Below, in pieces: positions 26,862 to 35,615 of a DNA stretch of 60,831 nucleotides. A model generated the notes under the pieces. The model made no database searches and was not told the origin of the DNA. It saw only the letters and a list, made by a program, of their open reading frames with translations. Location: NCBI RefSeq assembly GCF_003477885.1, contig NZ_QUEE01000020.1:1-60831 (forward strand). Direction: 5' to 3'. Position 1 is the first letter of the stretch. Each line of letters opens with the position of its first letter. The position numbers and the translations under genes were made by a program. The stretch comes from Lachnotalea sp. AF33-28 (lineage in GTDB: Bacteria > Bacillota > Clostridia > Lachnospirales > Lachnospiraceae).

Positions 26862-26911
26862 ATAAAATCCGTGTTAAGCAGCTCTGTGTTTTTTCTTAAC
26901 ACAGATTTTAT
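26862..26911. promoter_or_regulatory. Large inverted repeat between the ABC operon and its two-component system
   Basis: ATAAAATCCGTGTTAAG (26862-26878) and CTTAACACAGATTTTAT (26895-26911) are 17-bp arms with a single mismatch, separated by 16 bp. The position between divergent operons suits an OmpR-type dimer site that governs both. A TATACT/TATAAA -10 candidate for the regulator operon lies at about 26921-26938. Confidence 0.6.
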
Positions 26912-26966
26912 GCGGACATGTTATACTGTCTATAAAATAATGAAAATCTGAAAGGAGGGTAAGCGG

Positions 26967-27650
26967 ATGCGTATTTTAGTTGTAGAGGACGAACAAGACC
27001 TGTGCGAAACTCTGGCTGAAGGGCTGGAATTGGATGGATACGCTGTAGATAAGTGCTTTGATGGATTGGAAGCCTATGAGTTGATCTGCGTAGAACCGTA
27101 TGATCTGATTGTGTTGGATTTGAATCTGCCCGGTATGGACGGGATGGAAGTGTTAAAAAAGGTACGTAAGCAGGACAAAGACATCAAGATCCTAATTCTC
27201 TCCGCACGAAGCACTGTATCTGATAAGGTAACTGGGCTGGATGAGGGGGCCAACGATTATCTGGCAAAACCGTTCGACTTTGAAGAACTGGAGGCTCGTG
27301 TTCGAAATCTTTTGCGCCGGAGCTTTACCCAACGTGAGTCTGTGCTGATCTGGGGAACAATCGCTTTAGATACATCAGCCCGAACCGTTACTATAAATAA
27401 TGAACCGCTGTCTTTAACCAAGAAGGAACTGGCGGTGTTGGAATACTTCTTTCTCCAACCCGGCAAGGTTATCAGTCAGGAGGAACTGATGGAGCATGTA
27501 TGGGATATGGAGGCAGACAGTTTCAGTAATGCGGTACGGGTCCATATCGCCTCTCTGCGCAAGAAGCTGCGAAATGCTTTGAATACAGACATCATCCAGA
27601 CGAAGATTGGCGAGGGTTACTACCTGATAAAGCAGGAGGATTCCGTATGA
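26967..27650 (+). CDS. OmpR-family response regulator
   Basis: A 227-residue regulator. The receiver domain has the acidic pair (VVEDEQD), the phospho-accepting Asp in LIVLDLNLPGMDG, the Thr/Ser at LSARS and the Lys in AKPFDF. The C-terminal winged helix (LTKKELAVLEYFFLQPGKVI, VRVHIASLRKKL) binds DNA. It starts after AAGGAGGG and overlaps the sensor kinase start by 4 bp. Its probable targets are the divergent ABC operon and itself through the 17-bp dyad. Confidence 0.95.
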   Translation: MRILVVEDEQDLCETLAEGLELDGYAVDKCFDGLEAYELICVEPYDLIVLDLNLPGMDGMEVLKKVRKQDKDIKILILSARSTVSDKVTGLDEGANDYLAKPFDFEELEARVRNLLRRSFTQRESVLIWGTIALDTSARTVTINNEPLSLTKKELAVLEYFFLQPGKVISQEELMEHVWDMEADSFSNAVRVHIASLRKKLRNALNTDIIQTKIGEGYYLIKQEDSV

Positions 27651-28774
27651 AGAAGCTTTCTTTGCGGTTTCGAATCACCTTGATTAGCGTCTCTCTGCTT
27701 CTGGCTTGCAGTCTTTACCTGACCGTTGTGCTAAATCAAGCAGCTGGGAACATGGCAGACACCATTGAGGCAATCACCATGGAGCCGGCTATGACCGTAG
27801 GGGACAGTGTTCCGTCCGAAACCATGCCGCTCATACCCGTTGCATCCTCAGCCACCTCTCAAAAAGCCAGAAATCTTTTCGTGTCCCAAAGCTGGCTGTA
27901 TATGCTGCTTATTGTGGTTGGCGGAGGCTTCGCAACTTGGTTTGTGACTGGAAAAGCACTGCATCCTCTGGAAAAGTTAAGTGAGGAGATGGAAAGCCGT
28001 ACAGCCGAAAATCTGTCCAAGGAACTGCCGGTTCCTAAGAGTCATGATGAAATTTCATCCTTGACTCAATCTTTTAATAATATGAACCGAAAGCTGAATG
28101 AGTCATTCTCTGCCCAAAAGCGATTTGCCCAAAGTGCCGCTCATGAACTGCGGACCCCGTTGACTGTTCTAAAAGCCAAGGTGGATGTGTTTCAGAAACG
28201 TCCTGCCCACACACCGGAAGAATACGAAAAGCTGGTGGAGTTGGTGAACCGCCAAACAGAACGGATGATAGATTTGGTTCAGGACTTGTTGGGGCTGACC
28301 AATTTGGACGAACTGTCCTGCAATCAGATTGTTAATCTCCAAATGCTGCTGGACGAGGTAGTCCATGAACTGACTCCGTTGGCAGATGAGAGTAAAATTA
28401 CGATACGCCTGAATACCCAAAATGGTATTACCATAGGAAATCCGAAGCTGTTGCACCGTGCGTTTTCTAATTTAATAGAAAATGCAGTGAAATATAATAC
28501 TCCCGGAGGGGTTGTTCTTGTCGCAGCGGAGACAGAAAATGAATACGTCACGATCCGAATCACGGACAACGGCCCTGGCATTCCAAATGAGCAGAAAGGG
28601 TTCATTTTCGAACCGTTCTACCGGGTAGACAAGTCCCGCTCCCGACAGATGGGCGGCGCCGGATTGGGACTTGCCATAGTAAAGGCTATTGTAGACAAGC
28701 ACGGCGGAACAATCACTGTGGAAGATGCAATTGACAGAGGCAGTGTATTCACCGTCAGATTAAGCACCAAATAA
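27647..28774 (+). CDS. Sensor histidine kinase
   Basis: A 375-residue membrane kinase: a first helix near residues 10-28, a short extracytoplasmic loop of about 55 residues, a second helix near 85-105, HAMP, the H-box AQSAAHELRTPLTVLKAK, the N-box NLIENAVKYNTPGG and G-boxes ITDNGPGIP and GGAGLGLAIVKAI. The short sensor loop suggests sensing within the membrane or through the ABC partner, as in antibiotic-responsive systems. It is coupled to the response regulator. Confidence 0.93.
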   Translation: MKKLSLRFRITLISVSLLLACSLYLTVVLNQAAGNMADTIEAITMEPAMTVGDSVPSETMPLIPVASSATSQKARNLFVSQSWLYMLLIVVGGGFATWFVTGKALHPLEKLSEEMESRTAENLSKELPVPKSHDEISSLTQSFNNMNRKLNESFSAQKRFAQSAAHELRTPLTVLKAKVDVFQKRPAHTPEEYEKLVELVNRQTERMIDLVQDLLGLTNLDELSCNQIVNLQMLLDEVVHELTPLADESKITIRLNTQNGITIGNPKLLHRAFSNLIENAVKYNTPGGVVLVAAETENEYVTIRITDNGPGIPNEQKGFIFEPFYRVDKSRSRQMGGAGLGLAIVKAIVDKHGGTITVEDAIDRGSVFTVRLSTK

Positions 28775-28920
28775 GTATCCATTTACTGTCACCGATTTTG
28801 ACGGCAACACCCTGACCAACGACATGTTTAGAGAAAATTTTGATACAGAATTACATGATGGAGCGTTTCCTGGAGCGCATTTCTCTTTCAATTCTTTCAG
28901 GGCCATTGCAAAAATACTAT
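28773..28920 (+). pseudogene. Possible thioredoxin-like (redoxin) fragment
   Basis: Right behind the kinase stop, a frame without ATG reads YPFTVTDFDGNTLTNDMFRE, which resembles the strand-loop that opens TlpA-type thioredoxin domains before their CxxC. The similarity ends there and no CxxC follows. It looks like a scrap of a lost gene. Low certainty because the match is short. Confidence 0.3.
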
Positions 28921-29017
28921 GTACATCCATACCAAAGTCAAGTATAATAAACCAGAAGAACTATGTATGGTTTAACGTGAATGAGTGTACAGCCTGTTGA
29001 AAAACGGAGGAGAAAAA

Positions 29018-29284
29018 ATGCAGCAATATCAGTTTGAGAAGATATATTCTCAGATGGAGAGAGAGTTCGGAAAAATAAAAAAAGGTGAAGAAGAAGCTCA
29101 TTCGTTGATTCTGTTCACTATGGAAAGCAATGCATTAAAGATCCACAGATCTGATCTGAAGGCAAACAGCCGCAGGATGCGGGAGGCAATTGCGTATCAA
29201 GGATTCCATAGATTGTATAAATCCAAGCCTTTCAGGATATTCCTGGGGGGCTTATTCAATAGGAAAATACGACTTATTGAATAA
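29018..29284 (+). CDS. Small hypothetical protein with repeat-encoded end
   Basis: An 88-residue protein, mostly charged helices (MQQYQFEKIYSQMEREFGKI), no membrane segment and no recognised domain. The start ATG 29018 has ACGGAGGAG upstream. The last dozen residues (NRKIRLIE) and the stop are encoded by the TTATTCAATA hairpin repeat that begins at 29252. The original C-terminus was therefore probably replaced by insertion of this element. Confidence 0.6.
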   Translation: MQQYQFEKIYSQMEREFGKIKKGEEEAHSLILFTMESNALKIHRSDLKANSRRMREAIAYQGFHRLYKSKPFRIFLGGLFNRKIRLIE

Positions 29285-29331
29285 AAGCGATCCGCCGCAG
29301 GCGGAGAATCCCGCGAGCGGGTCAGAAACTA
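29252..29331 (+). repeat. Palindromic intergenic repeat, family A, copy 1
   Basis: Arms TTATTCAATA (29252-29261) and TATTGAATAA (29275-29284) flank GGAAAATACGACT, then the GC-rich block CCGCCGCAGGCGGAGAATCC (29292-29311) and CGCGAGCGGG. The same modules occur at 49849-49959, and partly at 54274-54305 and 57888-57921. Confidence 0.75.
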
Positions 29332-29343
29332 AAAGGGGCAATT

Positions 29344-30705
29344 ATGACGAAGAATATCGATATGACACGGGGATCAATCATGCGTCCGGTGGTGCTGTTC
29401 GCGCTTCCGATCTGCATCGGTAACATATTACAGCAGCTCTATAATACGGTGGATACGCTGGTGATCGGAAACTTCTGCGGCACACAGTCACTGGCGGCGG
29501 TGGGGACAAGCGGACAGCCGGTGGAACTGCTTTTGTGCATATTCATGGGGCTGGGAACCGGCGTATCCATACTGGTGGCGCAGTATACCGGCAGCGGCGA
29601 TACGGAAAGCATGAAAAAGACGGTTGCAACATCCGTTTCGTTTTTATATATGTGCGCGGTACCGCTGACGGTTCTGGGGCTGTTTATCAGTCCCCTGGTG
29701 CTTAAATTCATGGATGTGCCGCCGGATGTGTGGGATTACTGCATATCCTATCTAAATATCATATTCCTGGGGACACTGGGCAATCTGGGCTATAACATGA
29801 ATGCAGGCATACTAAGGGGCGTGGGCGACAGCAGGGCGTCACTGCTGTTTCTGTTCATCTCCTGCGTTGTCAATGTTGTGCTGGACTTAGTCTTTGTGGC
29901 GGTGTTTCGGATGGATGTGGCGGGAGCCGCGCTGGCCACGGCTGCGGCGATGTTCTGCTCCTGGTTTTTCAGCATTGCTTACATAAAAAAAAGATATCCT
30001 GCACTGGAGATCACGGTCCTGCCCAGGGCCCTGGATAAAAAGACCCTTAGAAGAGTGCTCATGATTGGGCTTCCTTTGGGGCTTAATAACTCGATTTATT
30101 CCATCGGCCATATACTGCTGCAGACGCTTATTAACGCCCAGGGAGCGGTGTTTATCGCGGCCTGCGCGGTGGGCGGACGGCTGACCGGCATGGCTAATGT
30201 GGCGATCAGCTCATTCTCATCCTCGGCCACAACCTTTGCCGGACAGAACATAGGGGCCGGACAATTCGACAGACTGCGCCGGGGGGCCAGAATGATCCCG
30301 TTTTATTCCGGGCTTCTCACGGCTGCCGCGGGTGTTCTTATGACCGTATTCTGCCGCCCGCTGCTCGGCTTTTTCACACAGGATGACTGGGTCCTCCAGA
30401 TGGCCGAGCGCTACGTTGTGACGGTTATGCCATTTACATGGACCTTCGCGGTATTCAGTTCGATGCTTAACTTTGTCAATGGGATCGGTGAGGTGAGATA
30501 TCCGACCGCCGTCAATATCATGATGCTGTGGCTGGTCCGCATCCCGTCGGCATATCTGATCGCCCATGTAATAGGCGGAACCTATATTATGGCATGCTAT
30601 CCGATCAGCTTCACCTGCGGCATGCTTGGGATGATGACTTTTTTTGCGACGAAAAAATGGAAGAGGCTCCGCCAGGGAGAGGAAAAGAAGGTCTCTGATT
30701 TTTAG
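29344..30705 (+). CDS. MATE-family efflux transporter (first copy)
   Basis: A 453-residue multidrug and toxin extrusion pump with 12 predicted helices. Family marks are the N-terminal GSIMRPVVLFALPICIGNIL and LYNTVDTLVIGNFCG, and LRGVGDSRASLLFLF near the end of the first half. It exports cationic compounds using a Na+ or H+ gradient. The start follows AAAGGGG, and the stop lies inside a terminator. It is a paralogue of the gene at 51114. The substrate is unknown. Confidence 0.93.
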   Translation: MTKNIDMTRGSIMRPVVLFALPICIGNILQQLYNTVDTLVIGNFCGTQSLAAVGTSGQPVELLLCIFMGLGTGVSILVAQYTGSGDTESMKKTVATSVSFLYMCAVPLTVLGLFISPLVLKFMDVPPDVWDYCISYLNIIFLGTLGNLGYNMNAGILRGVGDSRASLLFLFISCVVNVVLDLVFVAVFRMDVAGAALATAAAMFCSWFFSIAYIKKRYPALEITVLPRALDKKTLRRVLMIGLPLGLNNSIYSIGHILLQTLINAQGAVFIAACAVGGRLTGMANVAISSFSSSATTFAGQNIGAGQFDRLRRGARMIPFYSGLLTAAAGVLMTVFCRPLLGFFTQDDWVLQMAERYVVTVMPFTWTFAVFSSMLNFVNGIGEVRYPTAVNIMMLWLVRIPSAYLIAHVIGGTYIMACYPISFTCGMLGMMTFFATKKWKRLRQGEEKKVSDF

Positions 30706-30727
30706 AAAATCAGGGGCCTTCTTTTTC
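30687..30727 (+). terminator. Terminator overlapping the MATE gene end
   Basis: GAAGGTCTCTGATTTT (30687-30702) pairs with AAAATCAGGGGCCTTC (30706-30721), followed by five T. The gene's stop codon lies in the loop. Confidence 0.85.
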
Positions 30728-30831
30728 ATAGAAAATGTAATGATATTATGGTAATATATAGGTATTATGGCAAAAAAAGAAAGTATATACTGCGATGCTG
30801 CGAAGCAGCAGAAAGATGAGAAGGTGATTAC

Positions 30832-33800
30832 ATGTACATAGCGGATTTGCATATACACTCCAGATATTCGCGGGCCACCAGCCGGGAGGGCAACCCGGAG
30901 AATCTGGATCTTTGGTCCAGGAGAAAAGGCATCCAGATCCTTGGAACCGGTGATTTCACCCATCCCGCCTGGAGGCAGGAGCTTAATGAAAAACTGATCC
31001 CTGCGGAGGAGGGCTTCTATACTCTCAAGGAGGAGCTTAAGCTGAAAGATGCATATACAGCCGACGCCCTGAAGCCGCGGTTTGTCGTGTCCGGAGAAAT
31101 CAGCTCCATATATAAGAAAAACGGCAGGGTGCGCAAGGTGCATAATGTGATTTTGCTTCCGTCCTTAGAGGCGGCGGGAAGGCTTTCGGCAAAGCTGGAG
31201 GCGATCGGCAATATTCATTCCGACGGGAGGCCGATCCTGGGCCTGGACAGCCGGGATCTGCTGGAAATCACCCTGGATACCTGCCCGGAGGCCGTCTTTA
31301 TTCCGGCACATATATGGACGCCGCATTTCTCCCTGTTCGGCGCGTTTTCCGGCTTTGATACGGTTGAGGAATGTTTCGGTGATCTGACGCCTTATATCCA
31401 TGCGCTGGAAACGGGTCTCTCCTCTGATCCGCCTATGAACTGGAGGCTGTCCGCGCTGGATGGATATCAGCTGATCTCCAATTCGGATGCCCATTCCCCC
31501 TCTAAACTTGGCCGGGAAGCTAATTTATTTGACATGCCGCTTTCCTATGCTTCCATGGCATCTGCGATACAGACGGGGAACGGTCTGCATGGCACCATTG
31601 AGTTTTATCCGGAAGAGGGAAAGTACCATTTTGACGGCCACCGCAAATGCGGCCTGGCGCTGACACCGGCCCAAACGAGGGAATACGGTGGCAGATGTCC
31701 CGTCTGCGGGAGAAAGATTACCGTCGGCGTGCTTCACAGAGTGGAAGAACTGGCGGACCGGGAAGAGGGGTACCGCCCATCCGATGCCAAAGTTTTTGAA
31801 AACCTGGTGCCCCTGCCGGAAGTGATCGGGGCGTCCACGGGGCATGCGGCGGCAGGAACCCAGGTGAATGCGATCTATCAGGATATGTTAAAGGAACTGG
31901 GATCGGAATTTTCCATTCTGCGGGAGGTGCCGTTAGAGGATATCCGCCATTGTGCCGGGCTGTGTGTGGAAGAGGGAATCCGGAGGCTGCGGGCAGGCGA
32001 AATCGGAAGGACGCCGGGATATGACGGCGAATACGGAAAGATACAGATTATAGATAAGGAAGAGAGAGAAGGGCTCTACGGACAGATCAGTCTGTTTGAC
32101 TTCGCGGGCATCCCCATGCCCGCCGGCCAGGCGCCTGCGGACGAGATGCCTGCCTGTCCGCCATATCCTGTTTCTGACGGAAAGAACGGAAAAGAAGAGA
32201 GCTGGGAAGCGGAAGCGGCTGTTACGCTGGAGGATCTTCCGGTTACGAAAAGCAAAGATCAGTCCGAAGAACCGCCCGCATCCGGCGCTGTCCATGGCTT
32301 AAATCCAGAACAGGCCCAGGCAGTGACCGCCGGGGAGGAGATGGTGGCGGTGATCGCCGGTCCGGGCACCGGCAAAACCAAGACGCTGGTCGCCCGCATC
32401 CTGTGGCTGATCGGGGAATTGGGCGTGAAGCCGGCGGATATTACGGCAGTCACATTTACCAATAAAGCGGCTGCAGAAATGCGGGAACGCCTGGAAAAGG
32501 AACTGGGAGGAAAACGCAGACTGCGCGGAATGAACATAGGCACCTTTCATTCGATCTGCTTAAAGCACCTGCAGGCACTGGGAGAGGATCTGCCGGTGGC
32601 CGGAGAGCGGGAGAGACTTAAGGCAGCAGAGGCGGCCATAAATGAGCTCGGTCTGAAAGAGACACCCGGCCAGCTGCTTCTGGATATCTCCCTGATGAAA
32701 AACAGCATGTTAAACGAACCGGACGGCGGTACTGACAGCGCAGAGCAGCCTGACAGGGAGCAACCGGCCGCCATGTCAGACCAAAAGGCAGGCCCGTCAG
32801 AACGTGAGGACGGACAGCCCGGCCGCAGCCTTGCAAGAGAGGCGTATGACCGGCACCTTGAAGATATGGGCCTCATGGATTTTGACGATATTCTGTTAAG
32901 GGCCTTAAGCCATAGCGGGGATGCAGATTTTCATACCCCCTGGCTGCTGGTGGACGAGTTCCAGGATATCAATGAGGTGCAGTACCGTCTGATATCCGAA
33001 TGGAGGAATAACGGCGGGCATCTGTTCGTGATCGGCGATCCGGACCAGTCCATCTACGGTTTCCGCGGATCCGATGCTGCCTGTTTTACACGGCTGGCCG
33101 GAGAAAATGTGGATATGCGTATCATCAGGCTGACCAGGAACTACCGGTCCACGCCGCAGATATTGAAGTCGGCCCTGGCCGTGATCAACCAGAATGCCGG
33201 AGACATAAGGTATTTGACACCCGAGCTTTCGGATGGCGCTGCGGTGAGCGTGATGACCGCTGAAAGCGATCTTGCAGAGGCGGTCTATGTGGCGAAAGCG
33301 ATCAACCGGATGACCGGGGGTATGGATATGATGGATGCGGAAAACGAATATTTTCAGACGGATAAGCCCAGGGACTTCCATGAGATCGCCGTGCTATACA
33401 GGACCCGAAGGCAGGCGAAGCTCCTGGAGAAGTGCTTAAGGCAGGAGAGCATCCCATGCATGATAACCGGTAAGGAAGATTATCTGGAGGATGCACAGGT
33501 GCTTGAGTGTCTGGCATTTTTCCGATTCTTAAGAAATCCGATGGAACTGCCTTCAGCCTGTTATGTGCTGACTCAAAGCTGTGGGTGCGATGAATATGAA
33601 GCGGAATCGGTCGCCGCGCTGATTTCAGAAACGGTATCCCAGGGCCTGACCTGGGGAGACGGGCTGCTTGCTGCGTTGCGGGAACGCCTTCAGGCCCGCC
33701 CGGAACTCACTGGCTTCTTTTCTTTATTGGAGGAATTCCTTCCTCTAAGGGATAAAGCCAAACCCCGCGTTCTGATAGAGCGTTGGCGCAGCTTATTGGC

Positions 33801-34242
33801 GTCCGGAGAAAATGAAGCGCTGGACCGCCTTGCAGAGGCCGCTGTGCTTTACCGAAGCATGGATGCATTTCTGGATACTCTGCTGTTAGGGGAAGAAGGA
33901 GACCTGGAACGCAGTTCGGGCAAGATCTATACTTCCGGCGCTGTGCGCCTCATGACGCTGCATGGCTCCAAAGGCCTGGAATTTCCCGTCGTATTTTTAT
34001 GCGGGGTAAAAAAAGACTGTATCCCGCTAAAGGCCGGACACAAAAAGACGGATACGGAAGAAGAGCGCCGTCTCTTCTATGTCGGCATGACCAGGGCCAA
34101 AGAGGAGCTGGTCCTGCTGACAGGTCCGGAGCGCTCTGCATTTTTGGACGCCCTTGCGGGCACAGGATGTGTGGAAGCGGATGTGCGGAAAAAGAAGCCG
34201 GAGCAGCAGATGCAGCAGCTAAGTCTGTTTGATCTGCTGTGA
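30832..34242 (+). CDS. EndoQ-like PHP endonuclease fused to UvrD/Rep helicase
   Basis: A 1136-residue fusion. Residues 1-410 match the EndoQ group of PHP nucleases: metal motifs DLHIHSRYS, GTGDFTHP, SGEISSIY, IPAHIWTPHFS and SNSDAHSP, and a zinc-binding region with CGLALT and CPVCGRKITVGVL (about 280-300). After an acidic linker (about 430-490), residues 490-1130 hold a complete UvrD-type helicase: GPGTGKT (about 510), FTNKAAAEMRERL, GTFHSICLKHL, VDEFQD (about 708), GDPDQSIYGFRG, LTRNYRST, MTLHGSKGLEFPVVFL and FYVGMTRAKEEL. EndoQ nicks DNA 5' of deaminated bases and abasic sites. The fusion suggests nick-and-unwind repair in one chain. It starts after GAAGGTG and shows no lesion. Confidence 0.88.
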   Translation: MYIADLHIHSRYSRATSREGNPENLDLWSRRKGIQILGTGDFTHPAWRQELNEKLIPAEEGFYTLKEELKLKDAYTADALKPRFVVSGEISSIYKKNGRVRKVHNVILLPSLEAAGRLSAKLEAIGNIHSDGRPILGLDSRDLLEITLDTCPEAVFIPAHIWTPHFSLFGAFSGFDTVEECFGDLTPYIHALETGLSSDPPMNWRLSALDGYQLISNSDAHSPSKLGREANLFDMPLSYASMASAIQTGNGLHGTIEFYPEEGKYHFDGHRKCGLALTPAQTREYGGRCPVCGRKITVGVLHRVEELADREEGYRPSDAKVFENLVPLPEVIGASTGHAAAGTQVNAIYQDMLKELGSEFSILREVPLEDIRHCAGLCVEEGIRRLRAGEIGRTPGYDGEYGKIQIIDKEEREGLYGQISLFDFAGIPMPAGQAPADEMPACPPYPVSDGKNGKEESWEAEAAVTLEDLPVTKSKDQSEEPPASGAVHGLNPEQAQAVTAGEEMVAVIAGPGTGKTKTLVARILWLIGELGVKPADITAVTFTNKAAAEMRERLEKELGGKRRLRGMNIGTFHSICLKHLQALGEDLPVAGERERLKAAEAAINELGLKETPGQLLLDISLMKNSMLNEPDGGTDSAEQPDREQPAAMSDQKAGPSEREDGQPGRSLAREAYDRHLEDMGLMDFDDILLRALSHSGDADFHTPWLLVDEFQDINEVQYRLISEWRNNGGHLFVIGDPDQSIYGFRGSDAACFTRLAGENVDMRIIRLTRNYRSTPQILKSALAVINQNAGDIRYLTPELSDGAAVSVMTAESDLAEAVYVAKAINRMTGGMDMMDAENEYFQTDKPRDFHEIAVLYRTRRQAKLLEKCLRQESIPCMITGKEDYLEDAQVLECLAFFRFLRNPMELPSACYVLTQSCGCDEYEAESVAALISETVSQGLTWGDGLLAALRERLQARPELTGFFSLLEEFLPLRDKAKPRVLIERWRSLLASGENEALDRLAEAAVLYRSMDAFLDTLLLGEEGDLERSSGKIYTSGAVRLMTLHGSKGLEFPVVFLCGVKKDCIPLKAGHKKTDTEEERRLFYVGMTRAKEELVLLTGPERSAFLDALAGTGCVEADVRKKKPEQQMQQLSLFDLL

Positions 34243-34304
34243 TGCGGCGGGCAGGCCGCGCCGCCGCCCAGGCATTAGAAAGAAATATACAGGAGAAATA
34301 GAAG

Positions 34305-34487
34305 ATGGAAAAGAAAACAAACTGTGAATATTGCGGGAGATATGTCTATGATGAGGATTATGAGTGCTATGTGTGCGAAGTGAATCTGGATGAGGATGAG
34401 ATGGCCAGGTTTATGAGCGGCAGCATGCGGGACTGTCCCTATTTCCAGCACAATGACGAGTACAGAATCGTCCGGAAGCAGATGTAA
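34305..34487 (+). CDS. DUF6472-type small zinc-ribbon-like protein
   Basis: A 60-residue protein with cysteine pairs CEYC and CYVC, an acidic centre (LDEDEMARFM) and DCPYFQHNDEY. This resembles the small DUF6472 family of clostridia. The cysteine spacing suggests a zinc ribbon. It starts after AGGAGAA, 62 bp downstream of the EndoQ-helicase gene, and is followed by a terminator. The function is unknown. Confidence 0.75.
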   Translation: MEKKTNCEYCGRYVYDEDYECYVCEVNLDEDEMARFMSGSMRDCPYFQHNDEYRIVRKQM

Positions 34488-34496
34488 TGAAAAAAA

Positions 34497-34532
34497 TACC
34501 GCGGATCGTCCGGAGGCGATCCGCGGCAGGTT
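34497..34532. terminator. Bidirectional terminator between convergent genes
   Basis: CCGCGGATCG (34499-34508) pairs with CGATCCGCGG (34517-34526). It is flanked by A-rich sequence on the left and T-rich on the right, so it serves both the DUF6472 gene and the SDR gene. Confidence 0.85.
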
Positions 34533-34541
34533 TACTCAACA

Positions 34542-35279
34542 CTAGATCCAGCCCCCGTCGAGGCGGATGATTTCTCCGGTCAGATAATAGCTCTTATAAG
34601 CCAGGTGGTAAGCCAGGTCGGCCACTTCCTCGGCCCGGCCCAGCCTTCCGGCCGGGATCTCATCGATCAGATGCAGCAGATCGTCGTCGGAAAGGTAACG
34701 GTTCATCTCGGTATCGATGGCGCCGCAGGCGATGGCATTGACCTGGATGTTGCTGGGGGCCAGTTCCTTGGCAAGCGCCTTTGTCAAAGCGTTGATGCCG
34801 CCCTTGGTGGCGGAATATGCCACTTCACAGGAAGCGCCGGCCACCCCCCATACGGAAGAGATATTGATAATCTTGCCGGTCCCTTTCTGCAGCATATAGG
34901 GGATGGCGAGATTGCAGCAGTTAAATACGCTAGTGAGGTTAGTGCGCACCACGCGGTCCCAGTCCTCCGGCTTCATGTCCTGAAACAGCCCCACATAGGC
35001 CACGCCGGCATTGTTCACCAGCACATCGATGCCGCCGAACTGCTTCTTAATTAAGATAAAAAGCTCGGAGCATTTTTCGTAATCCCCCATATCCCCCAGA
35101 TAGGGAAGGCAGGAAACCTGATAGGATTCTACCTCCTTTTTTACCTGCAGCAGCAGGTCTTCGTGTCCGGGATTTACACAGTTTATCACCACATTGTAGC
35201 CCTTCTTTGCAAACTTCAGGGCGATCGCCTTGCCGATGCCCCGGGATGCGCCTGTCACCAGTGCTGTTTTTCTGCCCAT
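34542..35279 (-). CDS. SDR-family reductase, probable EF-P 5-aminopentanone reductase
   Basis: A 245-residue short-chain dehydrogenase with nucleotide motif TGASRGIGKAIA, NNAG, catalytic Ser in ISSVWG and YSATK (Tyr and Lys). The whole pattern (NINISSVWGVAGASCEVAYS-like core, VNAIACGAIDTEMN, end GGWI) fits the FabG-related YmfI group that reduces the 5-aminopentanone on elongation factor P. FabG itself is the alternative, but no fatty-acid synthesis genes are nearby. It lies alone on the minus strand with GGAGG ahead of its start. Confidence 0.75.
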   Translation of the reverse strand: MGRKTALVTGASRGIGKAIALKFAKKGYNVVINCVNPGHEDLLLQVKKEVESYQVSCLPYLGDMGDYEKCSELFILIKKQFGGIDVLVNNAGVAYVGLFQDMKPEDWDRVVRTNLTSVFNCCNLAIPYMLQKGTGKIINISSVWGVAGASCEVAYSATKGGINALTKALAKELAPSNIQVNAIACGAIDTEMNRYLSDDDLLHLIDEIPAGRLGRAEEVADLAYHLAYKSYYLTGEIIRLDGGWI

Positions 35280-35615
35280 AAAAATACCTCCTGTTTTTCG
35301 GACCTCAGTTTTCTTTGGCCAATGTAATGTAATTGAAAATATTTATTGCGACAGCATGCCTTATGAGAATAGTATAACACATTTATCCGCTTTTGACGAA
35401 CTGTCCGTAAACAGAAACGTTAATGTACACGGCTGTCATACGCTGCTTTATCGGCGGCCGTGAACTGTAACCACTAAATGTAAGCGGTACAAACATAAAT
35501 AGGAGCGGTATATATATTATCAGAAAATTATGATATAATAAAAACCAGAACAAGCGGTCAAAAGCCCTATCGGAGGGGCAATATCCATTATCACGAAGAA
35601 ACGAGGTAGAATAAT
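35280..35615. other. Intergenic region between the divergent SDR and trxB genes
   Basis: No gene is seen. It contains a family B repeat (35441-35472) and the trxB promoter, with an extended -10 TGATATAAT at 35531-35539 but no clear -35. Confidence 0.6.
35441..35472 (-). repeat. Intergenic repeat family B, minus-strand copy
   Basis: The reverse strand reads GGTTACAGTTCACGG then CCGCCGATAAAGCAGCG. The core CCGATAAAGCAGCG recurs at 39587-39600 and 55000-55013, each time behind a GTTAC(A/T)G motif. Confidence 0.7.
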
